From positions 2,418,001-2,482,000 of the forward strand of contig NZ_CP133774.1 in NCBI RefSeq assembly GCF_034344865.1: a stretch of 64,000 nucleotides of DNA, read 5' to 3'. The notes beneath the pieces are model-generated. The model was given only the letters and a program-made list of their open reading frames with translations. It did no database searches and was not told the DNA's origin. The translations under genes were made by a program, and so were the position numbers. Shown here one piece after another: positions 18,746 through 29,130 of the stretch (the first letter of the stretch is position 1; every line of letters begins with the position of its first letter). This DNA is from Pseudomonas sp. 10S4. Its GTDB lineage: Bacteria > Pseudomonadota > Gammaproteobacteria > Pseudomonadales > Pseudomonadaceae.

Positions 18746-20245
18746 ATGCCGCACACTAAAGATGATTTACCCGACGCGCTGTACAGCTCCGCGCAAGTGC
18801 GTGGGCTCGATGCGAGCCTGATCGCGGCCGGCACGCCGGGCTTCGAATTGATGCAGCGTGCGGCCCGGGCGACCTGGCGTGCGCTGGTCCGCCAGTGGCC
18901 AACCGCGAACGAATTGACGGTGCTGGCCGGTCACGGCAACAACGCTGGCGACGGTTATCTGGTCGCAGTGCTGGCCCGGCGAGCCGGATGGACGGTGCGG
19001 GTGTTGACGGTCGGTGAACCTCAGCGTTTGCAAGGTGATGCGGCGTTGGCCCATGCCGAAGCCGTTTCTGAAAAAGTAATGATCGACGCCTGGAGCGCCA
19101 ACGCCGAACTGCGCGGCATCATGCTGGATGCGCTGCTGGGCACTGGCCTGGCCGGTGAAGTGCGTGAGCCTTACGCCAGCGTCATCGCCGCGATCAATGC
19201 CAGCGGCCTGCCGGTGGCGGCGGTGGATATCCCGTCGGGGCTGTGTGCCGATACCGGTCGCGTGCTTGGCGCGGCCGTTCGGGCTGATCTGACCGTGACG
19301 TTCATCGGTCTGAAACTGGGACTGTTCACCGGTGATGCGGCGGACGTGGTGGGCGAGTTGGTTTTCAATGATCTGCACGCTGACCCGCAATTGATCGAAA
19401 GTGCCGCCATCAGCGCCCGTCGCCTGACGGCGAGTAACCTGCCGCGCCTGGCCGCTCGGGCGCCAACCTCGCATAAAGGCAAGTTCGGTCATGTGCTGCT
19501 GATCGGCGGTGATCGCGGTTTTGGCGGCGCGATCCTGCTGAGCGCGCAAAGCGCGTTGCGCAGTGGTGCCGGCATGGTGTCCGTGGCCACGCGCAGCGAA
19601 CACGTTCCGGCCGCGCTGGCGAGAATCCCTGAAGCCATGGTGTTGGGCACTTCGTCGGCTAATCAGCTCATGGGATTGCTTGAACAGGTGTCCGTGTTAG
19701 TCGTCGGTCCAGGCTTGGGTCAGGCGGCTTGGGGCAAAAGCTTGTTGTCTGCTGCTGCCAACGCGCCGTTGCCGCAAGTCTGGGACGCCGATGCGTTGAA
19801 TATGCTGGCCGAAGAACAGGTGAAGTTGCCCGCAGATTGCATCATCACCCCGCATCCGGGCGAAGCGGCGCGGTTACTGGGCATGACCACCGCCGAAGTT
19901 CAGGCGGATCGTCCCGCCGCCGCTCACGTATTGAGCAAAAAATACACAGCTGTAGTGGTTCTAAAAGGTGCCGGCAGTCTGATCGCCAGCCCCGATGGGC
20001 GTTTGGCAGTTTGTCATCAGGGCCATCCGGCGATGGCCACCGCCGGTCTGGGCGATGTACTGGCCGGTCTGGTCGGTGCCTTGCTGGCCCAGGGCATGGC
20101 GGCGTTCGACGCCGCGTGCCTGGCGGTCTGGCTACACGCCAATGCCGGTGCACAGGAAGGTAAATCGGGCCGTGGGCTGGCGGCCAGTGATCTGATCCCA
20201 GCCATTCGTCAGTTGTTGGAGGAGCAAGCACCGTGTCTGAAATAA
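18746..20245 (+). CDS. nnrD: bifunctional NAD(P)H-hydrate epimerase / ADP-dependent dehydratase
   Basis: A 499-residue Nnr fusion that repairs hydrated NAD(P)H. The N-terminal YjeF_N epimerase domain (about 10-215) contains GHGNNAGDG and DALLGTGL. The C-terminal ribokinase-like dehydratase domain (about 230-495) contains GGDRGFGGA, the PGL block (VVGPGLGQ), LTPHPGE-like ITPHPGEAARL and the ATP-site TAGLGDVLAG. The ATG at 18746 has GGAG about 12 bases upstream; the frame is open further upstream, but that overlaps queG. Its 3' end overlaps tsaE by 13 bases. Confidence 0.93.
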   Translation: MPHTKDDLPDALYSSAQVRGLDASLIAAGTPGFELMQRAARATWRALVRQWPTANELTVLAGHGNNAGDGYLVAVLARRAGWTVRVLTVGEPQRLQGDAALAHAEAVSEKVMIDAWSANAELRGIMLDALLGTGLAGEVREPYASVIAAINASGLPVAAVDIPSGLCADTGRVLGAAVRADLTVTFIGLKLGLFTGDAADVVGELVFNDLHADPQLIESAAISARRLTASNLPRLAARAPTSHKGKFGHVLLIGGDRGFGGAILLSAQSALRSGAGMVSVATRSEHVPAALARIPEAMVLGTSSANQLMGLLEQVSVLVVGPGLGQAAWGKSLLSAAANAPLPQVWDADALNMLAEEQVKLPADCIITPHPGEAARLLGMTTAEVQADRPAAAHVLSKKYTAVVVLKGAGSLIASPDGRLAVCHQGHPAMATAGLGDVLAGLVGALLAQGMAAFDAACLAVWLHANAGAQEGKSGRGLAASDLIPAIRQLLEEQAPCLK

Positions 20246-20703
20246 TCCTGTACCTGGCGGATGAAGAAGCGATGACCGCGTTTGGCGCGCGGATTGCGCA
20301 AACCACCCAAGGGCATGGCCTGATTTTTCTCGAGGGCGATCTCGGCGCGGGAAAAACCACGCTGTCCCGTGGCATCATCCGTGGCTTGGGGCATGTGGGC
20401 GCGGTAAAAAGCCCGACCTTTACCCTGGTCGAACCCTATGAGATTGGCGACATCCGGGCCTTCCATTTTGACCTCTATAGACTGGTCGATCCGGAAGAGT
20501 TGGAGTACCTCGGCATCCGCGACTACTTCGACGACGATGCCATGTGTTTGATCGAATGGCCCCAGAAGGGTGCAGGGTTTTTGCCAAAGCCCGACCTGAC
20601 CATTACCATTAGCCCGCAAGACAGCGGGCGTTCGCTGAAAATTTTGCCACAAGGCTCGCGTGGCGAGTCGTGGTGTGCCGCTTTGGCATTGGAAACCAAT
20701 TAA
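20233..20703 (+). CDS. tsaE: tRNA threonylcarbamoyladenosine biosynthesis ATPase TsaE
   Basis: A 156-residue P-loop ATPase that cycles the TsaBD complex during t6A37 synthesis. The Walker A is GDLGAGKTTLSRG (about 35-47). SPTFTLVEPY and HFDLYRL are the family signature. The GTG start lies inside the end of nnrD with GGAGGAGC as ribosome-binding site, so translation is coupled. It is followed immediately by amiB. Confidence 0.94.
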   Translation: MSEIILYLADEEAMTAFGARIAQTTQGHGLIFLEGDLGAGKTTLSRGIIRGLGHVGAVKSPTFTLVEPYEIGDIRAFHFDLYRLVDPEELEYLGIRDYFDDDAMCLIEWPQKGAGFLPKPDLTITISPQDSGRSLKILPQGSRGESWCAALALETN

Positions 20704-20718
20704 ATGATGGGGTCAGGT

Positions 20719-22134
20719 ATGCGCTTTCGCGCGATGGTAGCTGCCGTAGGATTGTTGTTTTTGGCGGTGACCGTCGACGCTGTGGCCGATTCGAAGGTCA
20801 ACAGCGTTCGCCTGTGGCGAGCACCGGATAACACACGACTGGTGTTCGACCTCTCGGGGCCTGTGCAGCACAGCGTGTTCACCCTGACTTCGCCGGATCG
20901 GCTGGTCATCGACATCAATGGCGCGACCCTCGGTGCGCCGTTGAAGGTCAACACCTCCAATACTCCGATTACTGCCATGCGTTCGGCCCAGCGCACGCCA
21001 ACCGACTTGCGGGTGGTCATCGACCTGAAAAAAGCCGTCACGCCGAAAAGCTTCGTCCTGGCGCCGAACGCCCAGTACGGCAATCGCCTGGTGGTCGACC
21101 TGTTCGATAGCGCCGAAGCCGCCGCCCCCATTCCGCCGCCGCCGAGCAACGTCGCGACGGTGGCTCCGGTCCCGGTCACCCCAGTCGATCCTCCGGTGAA
21201 ACTGCCGCCAGCTCCGGCCGGCAAGCGCGACATCGTTGTGGTCATCGATGCTGGTCATGGCGGTGAAGACCCGGGTGCCTCGGGCTCTCGCGGCCAGCAT
21301 GAGAAAGACGTGGTATTGGCCATCGCCCGTGAGCTGCAGCGCCAGATCAGCGGCATGAAGGGCTACCGCGCCGAACTGACCCGTACCGGCGACTACTTCA
21401 TCCCGTTGCGTGGCCGTACTGAAATCGCCCGCAAGAAAGGCGCCGACCTGTTCGTCTCGATCCACGCCGACGCCGCGCCTTCCGCCGCAGCCTTTGGTGC
21501 ATCGGTGTTTGCCCTGTCAGATCGCGGCGCCACTTCGGAGACCGCCCGTTGGCTGGCCGATAGCGAAAACCGTTCTGACTTGATCGGCGGTGCCGGCAGC
21601 GTCAGCCTCGACGACAAGGACCGCATGCTCGCTGGCGTGCTGCTCGATCTGTCGATGACCGCTTCCCTGACCTCCAGCCTGGACGTTGGCCAAAAGGTCT
21701 TGAGCAACATTAGTCGCGTCACGCCGTTGCACAAACAACGCGTCGAGCAGGCTGGGTTCATGGTCCTGAAGTCGCCGGATATTCCGTCGATCCTGGTGGA
21801 AACCGGCTTCATCTCCAACGCTAATGAAGCGACCAAGCTGTCTGGAGCTAGCCATCAGCAGGCGCTTGCGCGTTCCATCAGCGCCGGCGTCCGCCAGTTC
21901 TTCCAGCAGAACCCGCCGCCGGGCACCTACATTGCCTGGCTGCGCGATTCGGGCAAGATCGCCCAAGGGCCGCGTGACCATCGCGTCAGCCCGGGCGAGA
22001 CGCTGGCGATGATTGCCGTGCGTTATCAGGTGTCCCCGGCGACCCTGCGCAGCGCCAACAATCTGAAAAGCGATGAGCTGAAAATCGGCCAGACCCTGAC
22101 CATTCCCGGCACTGAACTGGCGGCCAAAGAATGA
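20719..22134 (+). CDS. amiB: N-acetylmuramoyl-L-alanine amidase AmiB/AmiC type
   Basis: About 471 residues. Signal peptide (about 1-23), AMIN domain (about 25-125) for septal targeting, Pro-rich linker, amidase_3 zinc domain ([16 protein letters not shown], then [29 protein letters not shown]), and a C-terminal LysM peptidoglycan-binding motif ([19 protein letters not shown]). It cleaves septal peptidoglycan during cell separation. Start: ATG ATG at 20704 follows the tsaE stop directly, but the in-frame ATG at 20719 ([13 protein letters not shown]) has a GGGGTCAGG element and gives a cleaner signal peptide. It overlaps mutL by 4 bases. Confidence 0.93.
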   Translation: MRFRAMVAAVGLLFLAVTVDAVADSKVNSVRLWRAPDNTRLVFDLSGPVQHSVFTLTSPDRLVIDINGATLGAPLKVNTSNTPITAMRSAQRTPTDLRVVIDLKKAVTPKSFVLAPNAQYGNRLVVDLFDSAEAAAPIPPPPSNVATVAPVPVTPVDPPVKLPPAPAGKRDIVVVIDAGHGGEDPGASGSRGQHEKDVVLAIARELQRQISGMKGYRAELTRTGDYFIPLRGRTEIARKKGADLFVSIHADAAPSAAAFGASVFALSDRGATSETARWLADSENRSDLIGGAGSVSLDDKDRMLAGVLLDLSMTASLTSSLDVGQKVLSNISRVTPLHKQRVEQAGFMVLKSPDIPSILVETGFISNANEATKLSGASHQQALARSISAGVRQFFQQNPPPGTYIAWLRDSGKIAQGPRDHRVSPGETLAMIAVRYQVSPATLRSANNLKSDELKIGQTLTIPGTELAAKE

Positions 22135-24041
22135 ACCAGGCGCTGACCAATACCGCTCGTATCGAGCTGCTTAGCCCGCGACTGGCGAACCAGATTGCCG
22201 CCGGTGAAGTGGTCGAGCGCCCGGCATCGGTGATCAAGGAGTTGCTGGAAAACAGCCTCGACTCCGGCGCCAAGCGCATTGATGTCGATGTCGAGCAGGG
22301 CGGCGTCAAGCTGCTGCGAGTGCGCGACGACGGCAGCGGCATTTCTGCCGATGACCTGCCGCTGGCCTTGGCGCGGCACGCCACCAGCAAGATTCGAAAC
22401 CTCGAAGACCTCGAACAGGTGATGAGCCTCGGGTTTCGCGGTGAAGCCCTGGCGTCGATTAGCTCCGTGGCGCGCCTGACCCTGACGTCCCGCACCAAGG
22501 ACGCTGATCAGGCCTGGCAAGTCGAAACCGAAGGTCGGGACATGGCACCCCGTGTGCAACCGGCCGCCCATCCAGTGGGCACCTCGGTGGAAGTGCGGGA
22601 CCTGTTCTTCAACACCCCGGCCCGGCGCAAATTCCTCAAGACTGAAAAAACCGAATTCGATCACCTGCAAGAAGTGATCAAACGCCTGGCCTTGGCGCGA
22701 TTCGACGTGGCGTTCCATTTGCGCCACAACGGCAAGACCATCCTCAGTCTGCACGAAGCTCATGATGATGCGTCCCGTGCCCGGCGTGTGGCGGCGATTT
22801 GCGGCGCGGGGTTCCTGGAGCAGGCGCTGCCGATCGAAATCGAGCGCAATGGCCTGCATTTGTGGGGTTGGGTCGGGTTGCCGACGTTCAACCGCAGCCA
22901 GGCAGACTTGCAGTACTTCTTTGTGAATGGCCGTGCCGTGCGCGACAAACTGGTGGCCCACGCGGTGCGCCAGGCCTATCGCGACGTGCTGTTCAACGGC
23001 CGGCACCCGACGTTCGTGCTGTTTTTCGAAGTCGATCCGGCGGGCGTTGACGTCAACGTGCACCCGACCAAGCACGAAGTGCGTTTCCGTGACGGGCGCA
23101 TGGTTCACGATTTCCTCTACGGCACCTTGCACCGCGCCTTGGGCGATGTGCGGCCGGACGATCATCTGGCGGCACCCGTGGCGACGGCCATCGTCCGACC
23201 TACCGGCATCGATGCCGGTGAGTTCGGCCCGCAAGGCGAAATGCGTCTGGCGGCCAATGCCTTGCTGGAACAGCCGCAAGCGCAACCGTCGTTCAATACG
23301 GCGGCAGGTTCGGGTGCTGGCGCCGGATATCAGTATCAGTACACGCCGCGGCCTCAATCTGGCGTGCCGGTTGCGGAAGCCCAGGCGGCCTACCGCGAGT
23401 TCTTCGCGCCATTGCCCGAAGCCAACGCAGTAGCGCTGCCGGCCGGGCAGGACGACATTCCGCCACTGGGTTATGCGCTGGCGCAGCTGAAGGGCATCTA
23501 TATCCTTTCGGAAAACGCCCAAGGCCTGGTGCTGGTGGACATGCACGCCGCTCACGAGCGGATCATGTACGAACGCCTGAAAGTCGCCATGGCCAGCGAA
23601 GGCCTGAGTGGCCAGCCGCTGCTGGTCCCGGAATCCCTGGCCGTGAGCCAGCGCGAAGCCGATTGCGCCGAAGAGAACATCGCCTGGTTCCAGCGGCTGG
23701 GCTTTGAATTGCAGCGCCTTGGTCCGGAAACCCTGGCGATCCGGCAGATCCCGGCACTGCTCAAGCAGGCGGAAGCCAACCGCTTGGTCAGCGACGTACT
23801 GGCCGACCTGATGGAATACGGCACCAGTGACCGGATTCAGGCGCACCTGAACGAACTGCTCGGCACCATGGCCTGCCACGGCGCGATCCGGGCAAATCGA
23901 CGCTTGGCTTTGCCTGAAATGAACGGCCTGCTGCGGGACATGGAAAACACCGAACGCAGCGGTCAATGCAACCATGGCCGACCGACCTGGACCCAATTGG
24001 GCCTGGACGATCTGGACAAACTGTTCTTGCGCGGTCGTTGA
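22131..24041 (+). CDS. mutL: DNA mismatch repair protein MutL
   Basis: A 636-residue MutL. The N-terminal GHKL ATPase carries [26 protein letters not shown] and [11 protein letters not shown] Pro/Ala/Gln-rich linker (about 350-440) leads to the C-terminal dimerisation domain, where [12 protein letters not shown] corresponds to the DQHA(X)2E(X)4E endonuclease motif of MutL proteins from MutH-lacking bacteria, with Met in place of Gln. The ATG overlaps the amiB stop (ATGA), and its own stop overlaps the miaA start (TGATG), so all three are translationally coupled. Confidence 0.96.
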   Translation: MNQALTNTARIELLSPRLANQIAAGEVVERPASVIKELLENSLDSGAKRIDVDVEQGGVKLLRVRDDGSGISADDLPLALARHATSKIRNLEDLEQVMSLGFRGEALASISSVARLTLTSRTKDADQAWQVETEGRDMAPRVQPAAHPVGTSVEVRDLFFNTPARRKFLKTEKTEFDHLQEVIKRLALARFDVAFHLRHNGKTILSLHEAHDDASRARRVAAICGAGFLEQALPIEIERNGLHLWGWVGLPTFNRSQADLQYFFVNGRAVRDKLVAHAVRQAYRDVLFNGRHPTFVLFFEVDPAGVDVNVHPTKHEVRFRDGRMVHDFLYGTLHRALGDVRPDDHLAAPVATAIVRPTGIDAGEFGPQGEMRLAANALLEQPQAQPSFNTAAGSGAGAGYQYQYTPRPQSGVPVAEAQAAYREFFAPLPEANAVALPAGQDDIPPLGYALAQLKGIYILSENAQGLVLVDMHAAHERIMYERLKVAMASEGLSGQPLLVPESLAVSQREADCAEENIAWFQRLGFELQRLGPETLAIRQIPALLKQAEANRLVSDVLADLMEYGTSDRIQAHLNELLGTMACHGAIRANRRLALPEMNGLLRDMENTERSGQCNHGRPTWTQLGLDDLDKLFLRGR

Positions 24042-25012
24042 TGAGCCAGCTTCCTCCAGCGATTTTTCTGATGGGCCCGACCGCTGCGGGCAAGACCGAT
24101 CTGGCTATCGAACTGACCAAAGTCCTGCCTTGCGAACTGATCAGCGTCGATTCGGCGCTCGTCTATCGCGGCATGGACATCGGCACCGCCAAGCCCTCCA
24201 AAGAACTATTGGCCGAATTCCCACACCGCTTGATCGATATTCTCGACCCGGCGCAGAGCTATTCGGCGGCGGATTTTCGTCGTGATGCTTTGGAGGCCAT
24301 GGCCGAGATCACCGCGCGAGGCAAAATTCCGCTGCTTGTAGGCGGCACGATGCTCTACTACAAGGCTTTGGTCGAAGGTCTGGCGCAAATGCCGGCGGCC
24401 GATCCAGAGGTTCGCGCGCAAATCGAAGAAGAGGCTGCACGCCTTGGCTGGCAGGCCCTGCACGATCAATTGGCGCTGATTGATCCGGTCTCCGCCGCGC
24501 GAATTCACCCGAACGATCCCCAGCGTCTCAGTCGGGCACTGGAAGTTTATCGTGTCAGCGGTCAGAGCATGACCGAGCTGCGACTCAGACAATCTGCGCA
24601 AAGTACTGAAGCAGCCGCTTCGGGACTGCAACAATTGCCCTATACTGTCGCGAACTTGGCCATCGCTCCGGCTAATCGTCAGGTACTGCACGCCCGTATT
24701 AAACAAAGATTCACAAATATGTTGGAACAGGGATTCATCGACGAGGTCGTAGCCCTGCGTACGAGAAGTGACCTGCATTCAGGGTTGCCGTCTATACGCG
24801 CTGTAGGGTACCGACAAGTCTGGGATTACCTGGATGGCAAGCTGACGCAAGCCGAGATGCAGGAGCGGGGAATCATTGCCACGCGCCAATTGGCAAAGCG
24901 CCAGTTCACCTGGCTACGCAGTTGGGCTGATTTACACTGGTTGGACAGCCTCGATTGCGACAATCTGCCGCGCGCCTTGAAATACCTTGGGACCATCTCC
25001 ATATTGAGCTGA
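24041..25012 (+). CDS. miaA: tRNA dimethylallyltransferase MiaA
   Basis: A 323-residue MiaA that adds dimethylallyl to A37 of tRNAs reading UNN codons. The P-loop is [11 protein letters not shown] near residue 12. Other marks are [32 protein letters not shown] and the C-terminal [12 protein letters not shown] and [13 protein letters not shown]. The ATG overlaps the mutL TGA by one base. It is followed by hfq after 93 bases, the classic miaA-hfq order. Confidence 0.96.
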   Translation: MSQLPPAIFLMGPTAAGKTDLAIELTKVLPCELISVDSALVYRGMDIGTAKPSKELLAEFPHRLIDILDPAQSYSAADFRRDALEAMAEITARGKIPLLVGGTMLYYKALVEGLAQMPAADPEVRAQIEEEAARLGWQALHDQLALIDPVSAARIHPNDPQRLSRALEVYRVSGQSMTELRLRQSAQSTEAAASGLQQLPYTVANLAIAPANRQVLHARIKQRFTNMLEQGFIDEVVALRTRSDLHSGLPSIRAVGYRQVWDYLDGKLTQAEMQERGIIATRQLAKRQFTWLRSWADLHWLDSLDCDNLPRALKYLGTISILS

Positions 25013-25105
25013 GTCCTTGCAATTGCCGTCTATCCTTGGGGGTGTGACGGCTCAAGCCATCTGTTTACCTATTTTTTATATTGAATCCTTAAAGGAGTGC
25101 GGCAC

Positions 25106-25366
25106 ATGTCAAAAGGGCATTCGCTACAAGACCCTTACTTGAATACTTTACGTAAAGAGAAAGTTGGGGTTTCCATCTACCTGGTCAACGGGATCAAACT
25201 GCAAGGCACGATCGAGTCTTTCGACCAGTTCGTTATCCTGCTGAAAAACACCGTTAGCCAGATGGTTTACAAACACGCTATCTCTACAGTGGTGCCGGTT
25301 CGTCCAATTCGTCTGCCTAGCGCAACCGAATCCGAAGCAGGTGACGCTGAGCCAGGTAACGCCTGA
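25106..25366 (+). CDS. hfq: RNA chaperone Hfq
   Basis: An 86-residue Hfq. Sm1 is [20 protein letters not shown] and Sm2 contains [10 protein letters not shown], with the short C-terminal tail usual in pseudomonads. It forms a hexamer that pairs sRNAs with mRNAs and acts in catabolite control. The ATG at 25106 follows AAAGGAG at about 10 bases. An AT-rich stretch (TTTTTTATATTG, 25072-25083) upstream could hold a promoter in addition to read-through from miaA. hflX follows after 12 bases. Confidence 0.97.
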   Translation: MSKGHSLQDPYLNTLRKEKVGVSIYLVNGIKLQGTIESFDQFVILLKNTVSQMVYKHAISTVVPVRPIRLPSATESEAGDAEPGNA

Positions 25367-25378
25367 TAGGAGTCTCCT

Positions 25379-26680
25379 TTGTTCTTTGAGCGCCACGGTG
25401 GTGGTGAGCGAGTGATCCTCGTTCACTTGGATGGACAGGACCCTGAGGCGCGCGAAGATCCGCAGGAGTTTCAGGAGTTGGCTAATTCGGCCGGCGCCGA
25501 GACCGTTGCGTTTTTTAACGTGCCGCGTCATCGGCCAACCGCCAAATTCCTGATTGGCAGCGGCAAGGTCGAGGAGCTGCGCGACCTGGTCCATGCCGAA
25601 AAGGCAGATCTGGTCATCTTCAATCACATCCTCACGCCCAGTCAGGAACGTAACCTCGAACGTGTTTTCGAGTGTCGCGTGATCGACCGTACCGGTCTGA
25701 TTCTCGATATTTTCGCCCAACGTGCCCGTACCCATGAAGGCAAGCTCCAGGTAGAACTGGCCCAGCTTGACCACATGAGCACCCGGCTGGTTCGTGGCTG
25801 GACCCACCTTGAGCGTCAAGGTGGCGGTATCGGTATGCGTGGCCCGGGTGAAACCCAGTTGGAAACCGACCGCCGTTTGCTGCGGGTTCGCCTGCGACAG
25901 ATCAAGGGCCGGCTGGAAAAAGTGCGCAGTCAGCGCGAACAGTCGCGACGCGGCCGTTCGCGTGCGGATATTCCTACCGTGTCCCTGGTGGGGTATACCA
26001 ACGCCGGCAAATCCACGCTCTTCAATAACGTGACGAAATCCGACGTGTACGCGGCTGACCAGTTGTTCGCCACGCTGGACCCGACCTTGCGCCGTCTGGA
26101 ACTCGACGACCTGGGGCCGATTGTCCTGGCCGACACTGTGGGTTTCATACGCCACTTGCCCCACAAACTGGTCGAGGCGTTTCGGTCTACGCTCGAAGAG
26201 TCAAGCAACTCAGACCTGCTGTTGCACGTGATCGATGCGGCCGAACCGGATCGCATGTTGCAGATCGAGCAGGTGATGGTGGTGCTGGGTGAGATCGGAG
26301 CCCAGGACTTGCCGATCCTCGAGGTCTATAACAAACTCGATTTGCTTGAAGGCGTTGAGCCACAAATCCAGCGCGACGAAAACGGCAAGCCCCAACGGGT
26401 CTGGCTGTCGGCGCGTGATGGAAGTGGTCTGGAATTGCTTGAGCAAGCCATTGCCGAGTTGCTGGGCGGTGATTTGTTTGTGGGTACCTTACGCTTGCCG
26501 CAACGCTTTGCTCGACTGCGTGCGCAGTTTTTCGAGCTCGGCGCGGTACAGAAAGAAGAACACGACGAAGAAGGCATCTGCCTGCTGGCCGTTCGCTTGC
26601 CTCGGGTCGAGTTGAATCGACTGGTGAGCCGCGAAGGCCTGCAACCGATGGATTTCCTCGAGCAACACACTTTGCAATAA
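25379..26680 (+). CDS. hflX: GTPase HflX
   Basis: A 433-residue ribosome-binding GTPase that splits stalled or heat-stressed ribosomes. The N-terminal HflX domain holds the glycine-rich GGGIGMRGPGETQLETDRR. The G domain follows: G1 GYTNAGKST, G3 DTVGFIRHLP, G4 NKLDLL. The start is TTG (MFFERHGGGERV) with AGGAGT 9 bases upstream. It lies in the miaA-hfq-hflX-hflK-hflC block. Confidence 0.95.
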   Translation: MFFERHGGGERVILVHLDGQDPEAREDPQEFQELANSAGAETVAFFNVPRHRPTAKFLIGSGKVEELRDLVHAEKADLVIFNHILTPSQERNLERVFECRVIDRTGLILDIFAQRARTHEGKLQVELAQLDHMSTRLVRGWTHLERQGGGIGMRGPGETQLETDRRLLRVRLRQIKGRLEKVRSQREQSRRGRSRADIPTVSLVGYTNAGKSTLFNNVTKSDVYAADQLFATLDPTLRRLELDDLGPIVLADTVGFIRHLPHKLVEAFRSTLEESSNSDLLLHVIDAAEPDRMLQIEQVMVVLGEIGAQDLPILEVYNKLDLLEGVEPQIQRDENGKPQRVWLSARDGSGLELLEQAIAELLGGDLFVGTLRLPQRFARLRAQFFELGAVQKEEHDEEGICLLAVRLPRVELNRLVSREGLQPMDFLEQHTLQ

Positions 26681-26776
26681 AAGCCTGAGAAAGCGGTTGT
26701 GCCGCGGTGACAGGCATTCTGTAGCATTGGTCGGCGCGCCGTGGGTGCGTCTTTGCTTTATCAGATGGAGAGCGCT

Positions 26777-27946
26777 ATGGCTTGGAATGAGCCGGGTGGC
26801 AACTCGAATAATCAGGATCCTTGGGGTGGCAAGCGCCGCAATAACGGCGACCGCAAGGGACCACCGGATCTCGACGAGGCCTTCCGAAAGCTGCAGGAAA
26901 GCCTGAACGGGTTGTTCGGTGGTGGTAAGAAACGTGGTGACGACGGCGGTGGTTCGGGCAGGAGTGGCGGCTTCGGCGGCCTGCTCGGCATCGGCCTGGT
27001 CGTGCTCGCCGCCGTGTGGCTGTACAGCGCGGTCTACGTGGTCGACGAGCAGGAGCAAGCCGTTGTGCTGCGCTTCGGCAAGTACTACGAAACAGTCGGC
27101 CCGGGCCTGAACATCTACTTCCCGCCGATCGATAAAAAGTACATGGAAAACGTGACGCGCGAGCGTTCGTACACCAAGCAAGGCCAGATGCTGACCGAAG
27201 ACGAGAACATCGTCGAAGTGCCGCTGACCGTGCAGTACAAGATCAGCAACCTGCAGGATTTCGTGCTGAACGTCGATCAGCCGGAAATCAGCCTGCAGCA
27301 AGCGACCGACAGCGCCTTGCGCCATGTGGTGGGTTCCACCGCGATGGATCAGGTCCTGACCGAAGGTCGTGAGTTGATGGCCAGCGAAATCAAGGAGCGT
27401 CTGCAACGCTTCCTCGATACCTATCGCACCGGTATCACCGTCACCCAGGTCAACGTACAGAACGCAGCGGCACCGCGTGAAGTCCAGGAAGCCTTCGATG
27501 ACGTGATCCGTGCCCGTGAAGACGAGCAGCGTTCGCGCAACCAGGCTGAAACCTACGCCAACGGCGTCGTGCCGGAAGCCCGTGGTCAGGCCCAGCGTAT
27601 CCTTGAAGATGCCAACGGTTACCGTGACGAAACGGTATCGCGCGCCAAGGGTGAGGCTGATCGCTTCACCAAACTGGTGGCCGAGTATCGCAAGGCACCC
27701 GAAGTTACCCGCCAGCGTCTGTACCTGGACACCATGCAGGAAGTCTTCACCAACACCAGCAAGGTTCTCGTGACCGGCAACAAGAATGGCCAGAGCAATC
27801 TGCTGTACTTGCCGCTGGACAAGATGATTCAGAACAGTTCAGGCGGTAATGCGCCGGTAACCGGTTCTGCCGCCGCCAATAGCAACACGGATGTCGCGCC
27901 GCATGTCACTGACTTGCCGCAAACGCGCACAAGGGAGACCCGCTGA
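26777..27946 (+). CDS. hflK: FtsH protease regulator HflK
   Basis: About 389 residues. A Gly-rich cytoplasmic N-tail (WNEPGG, KKRGDDGGGSG), one membrane segment (about 68-88), then an SPFH/band-7 domain in the periplasm (VDEQEQAVVLRFGKYYETVGPGLN). With HflC it forms the large cage around FtsH. ATG with GGAG 8 bases upstream (frame open from 26741). Its stop overlaps the hflC ATG by one base. Confidence 0.95.
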   Translation: MAWNEPGGNSNNQDPWGGKRRNNGDRKGPPDLDEAFRKLQESLNGLFGGGKKRGDDGGGSGRSGGFGGLLGIGLVVLAAVWLYSAVYVVDEQEQAVVLRFGKYYETVGPGLNIYFPPIDKKYMENVTRERSYTKQGQMLTEDENIVEVPLTVQYKISNLQDFVLNVDQPEISLQQATDSALRHVVGSTAMDQVLTEGRELMASEIKERLQRFLDTYRTGITVTQVNVQNAAAPREVQEAFDDVIRAREDEQRSRNQAETYANGVVPEARGQAQRILEDANGYRDETVSRAKGEADRFTKLVAEYRKAPEVTRQRLYLDTMQEVFTNTSKVLVTGNKNGQSNLLYLPLDKMIQNSSGGNAPVTGSAAANSNTDVAPHVTDLPQTRTRETR

Positions 27947-28815
27947 TGAGCAATAAATCGCTGATCGCCCTGATCGTTGGCGTCGTTGTGCTGCTGGTTG
28001 GCTGGAACTGCTTCTACATCGTGGCTCAGACCGAGCGTGCGGTGATGCTGCAGTTCGGTCGCGTGGTCCAGACTGATGTTCAGCCAGGCCTGCATGTGAA
28101 AGTGCCTTACGTTAACCAGGTGCGCAAATTCGACGCACGCCTGATGACACTGGATGCACCGACACAACGCTTCCTGACGCTGGAAAAGAAAGCCGTCATG
28201 GTTGACGCCTTCGCCAAGTGGCGCGTGAAAGATGCCGAGCGCTTCTACACCGCAACGTCCGGCCTCAAGCAGATTGCTGACGAGCGTCTGTCCCGTCGTC
28301 TGGAATCGGGCCTGCGTGACCAGTTTGGTAAGCGCACCCTGCACGAAGTGGTTTCCGGTGAACGTGACGCGCTGATGGCTGACATCACCGCTTCGCTGAA
28401 CAAGATGGCGGAAAAAGAGCTGGGTATCGAAGTTGTCGATGTTCGGGTCAAGGCCATCGATCTGCCGAAAGAAGTAAACCGCAGTGTGTTCGAACGTATG
28501 AGCACCGAGCGTGAGCGTGAAGCTCGCGAGCACCGCGCCAAGGGTAACGAGTTGGCTGAAGGCATCCGTGCCGACGCCGATCGTCAACGCCGCGTGTTGC
28601 TGGCCGAAGCGTATCGTGAATCCGAAGAGGTTCGCGGTGACGGTGACGCCCAGGCTGCTGCGATCTACTCCAAGGCTTACGGCCAGGATCAGGAGTTCTA
28701 CGGTTTCTACCGTAGCCTGCGTGCCTACCGTGAAAGCTTCGCGAACAAAACCGACGTCATGGTCCTCGACCCAAGCAGCGACTTCTTCCGTTATCTGGAA
28801 AAGTCCAAGCCTTGA
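27946..28815 (+). CDS. hflC: FtsH protease regulator HflC
   Basis: A 289-residue SPFH protein with an N-terminal membrane segment (about 5-23) and a periplasmic band-7 domain (AQTERAVMLQFGRVVQTDVQPGLH). The C-terminal part (SDFFRYLEKSKP) is typical of HflC. Coupled to hflK by a TGATG overlap. In P. aeruginosa a small DUF2065 gene follows hflC; none is visible here. Confidence 0.95.
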   Translation: MSNKSLIALIVGVVVLLVGWNCFYIVAQTERAVMLQFGRVVQTDVQPGLHVKVPYVNQVRKFDARLMTLDAPTQRFLTLEKKAVMVDAFAKWRVKDAERFYTATSGLKQIADERLSRRLESGLRDQFGKRTLHEVVSGERDALMADITASLNKMAEKELGIEVVDVRVKAIDLPKEVNRSVFERMSTEREREAREHRAKGNELAEGIRADADRQRRVLLAEAYRESEEVRGDGDAQAAAIYSKAYGQDQEFYGFYRSLRAYRESFANKTDVMVLDPSSDFFRYLEKSKP

Positions 28816-29130
28816 TACAACGTTGACCTGAATCATCCCCCGCCTGGCAGCTAAAACCTGCGGCGGGGTGATCCTTTGGGAAAACGTGTGTATGATGCGG
28901 CAGCCGGGAAATTCCCGGCTTTTTTGCGTCTGCACGTTTGATTGCGGTTTTTTGGCAGGCGTCCGAGTTGAATGACTCGACCGGTTTTTCGAGGAAAGTG
29001 ATTGGCGAAGCCGGTTTCAGGCTTTTCGCCACGTCGTTCATGCGCGTGGTTTGCGCATGAGCCGATCATTTTCTGCTTCACTCAAGGCTCGCCCAACGGC
29101 TGGCCGCCCGGATCATAGGGGAATGGCGTA
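28816..29130 (+). other. hflC-hisZ intergenic region with several hairpins
   Basis: No convincing gene. It holds a long imperfect hairpin at about 28833-28873 (CCCCGCC / GGCGGGG arms around GCAG-CTAAAAC-CTGC), a terminator at 28902-28925, and a perfect CATGCGC / GCGCATG stem at about 29039-29059 before hisZ. The sequence TATGAT at 28891-28896 could be a -10 element for hisZ-purA, but no good -35 stands 17 bases upstream. Confidence 0.5.
28902..28926 (+). terminator. terminator after hflKC
   Basis: AGCCGGGA-AAT-TCCCGGCT followed by TTTTT. About 90 bases after the hflC stop. Confidence 0.8.

Noticed and set aside
22026..23996. 656-codon minus-strand frame opposite mutL
   Set aside because: Antisense shadow; mutL motifs are complete on the plus strand.
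28892..28975. 27-codon ORF after hflC starting ATGATGCGG
   Set aside because: It reads through a terminator hairpin, has no ribosome-binding site and shows no resemblance to DUF2065.
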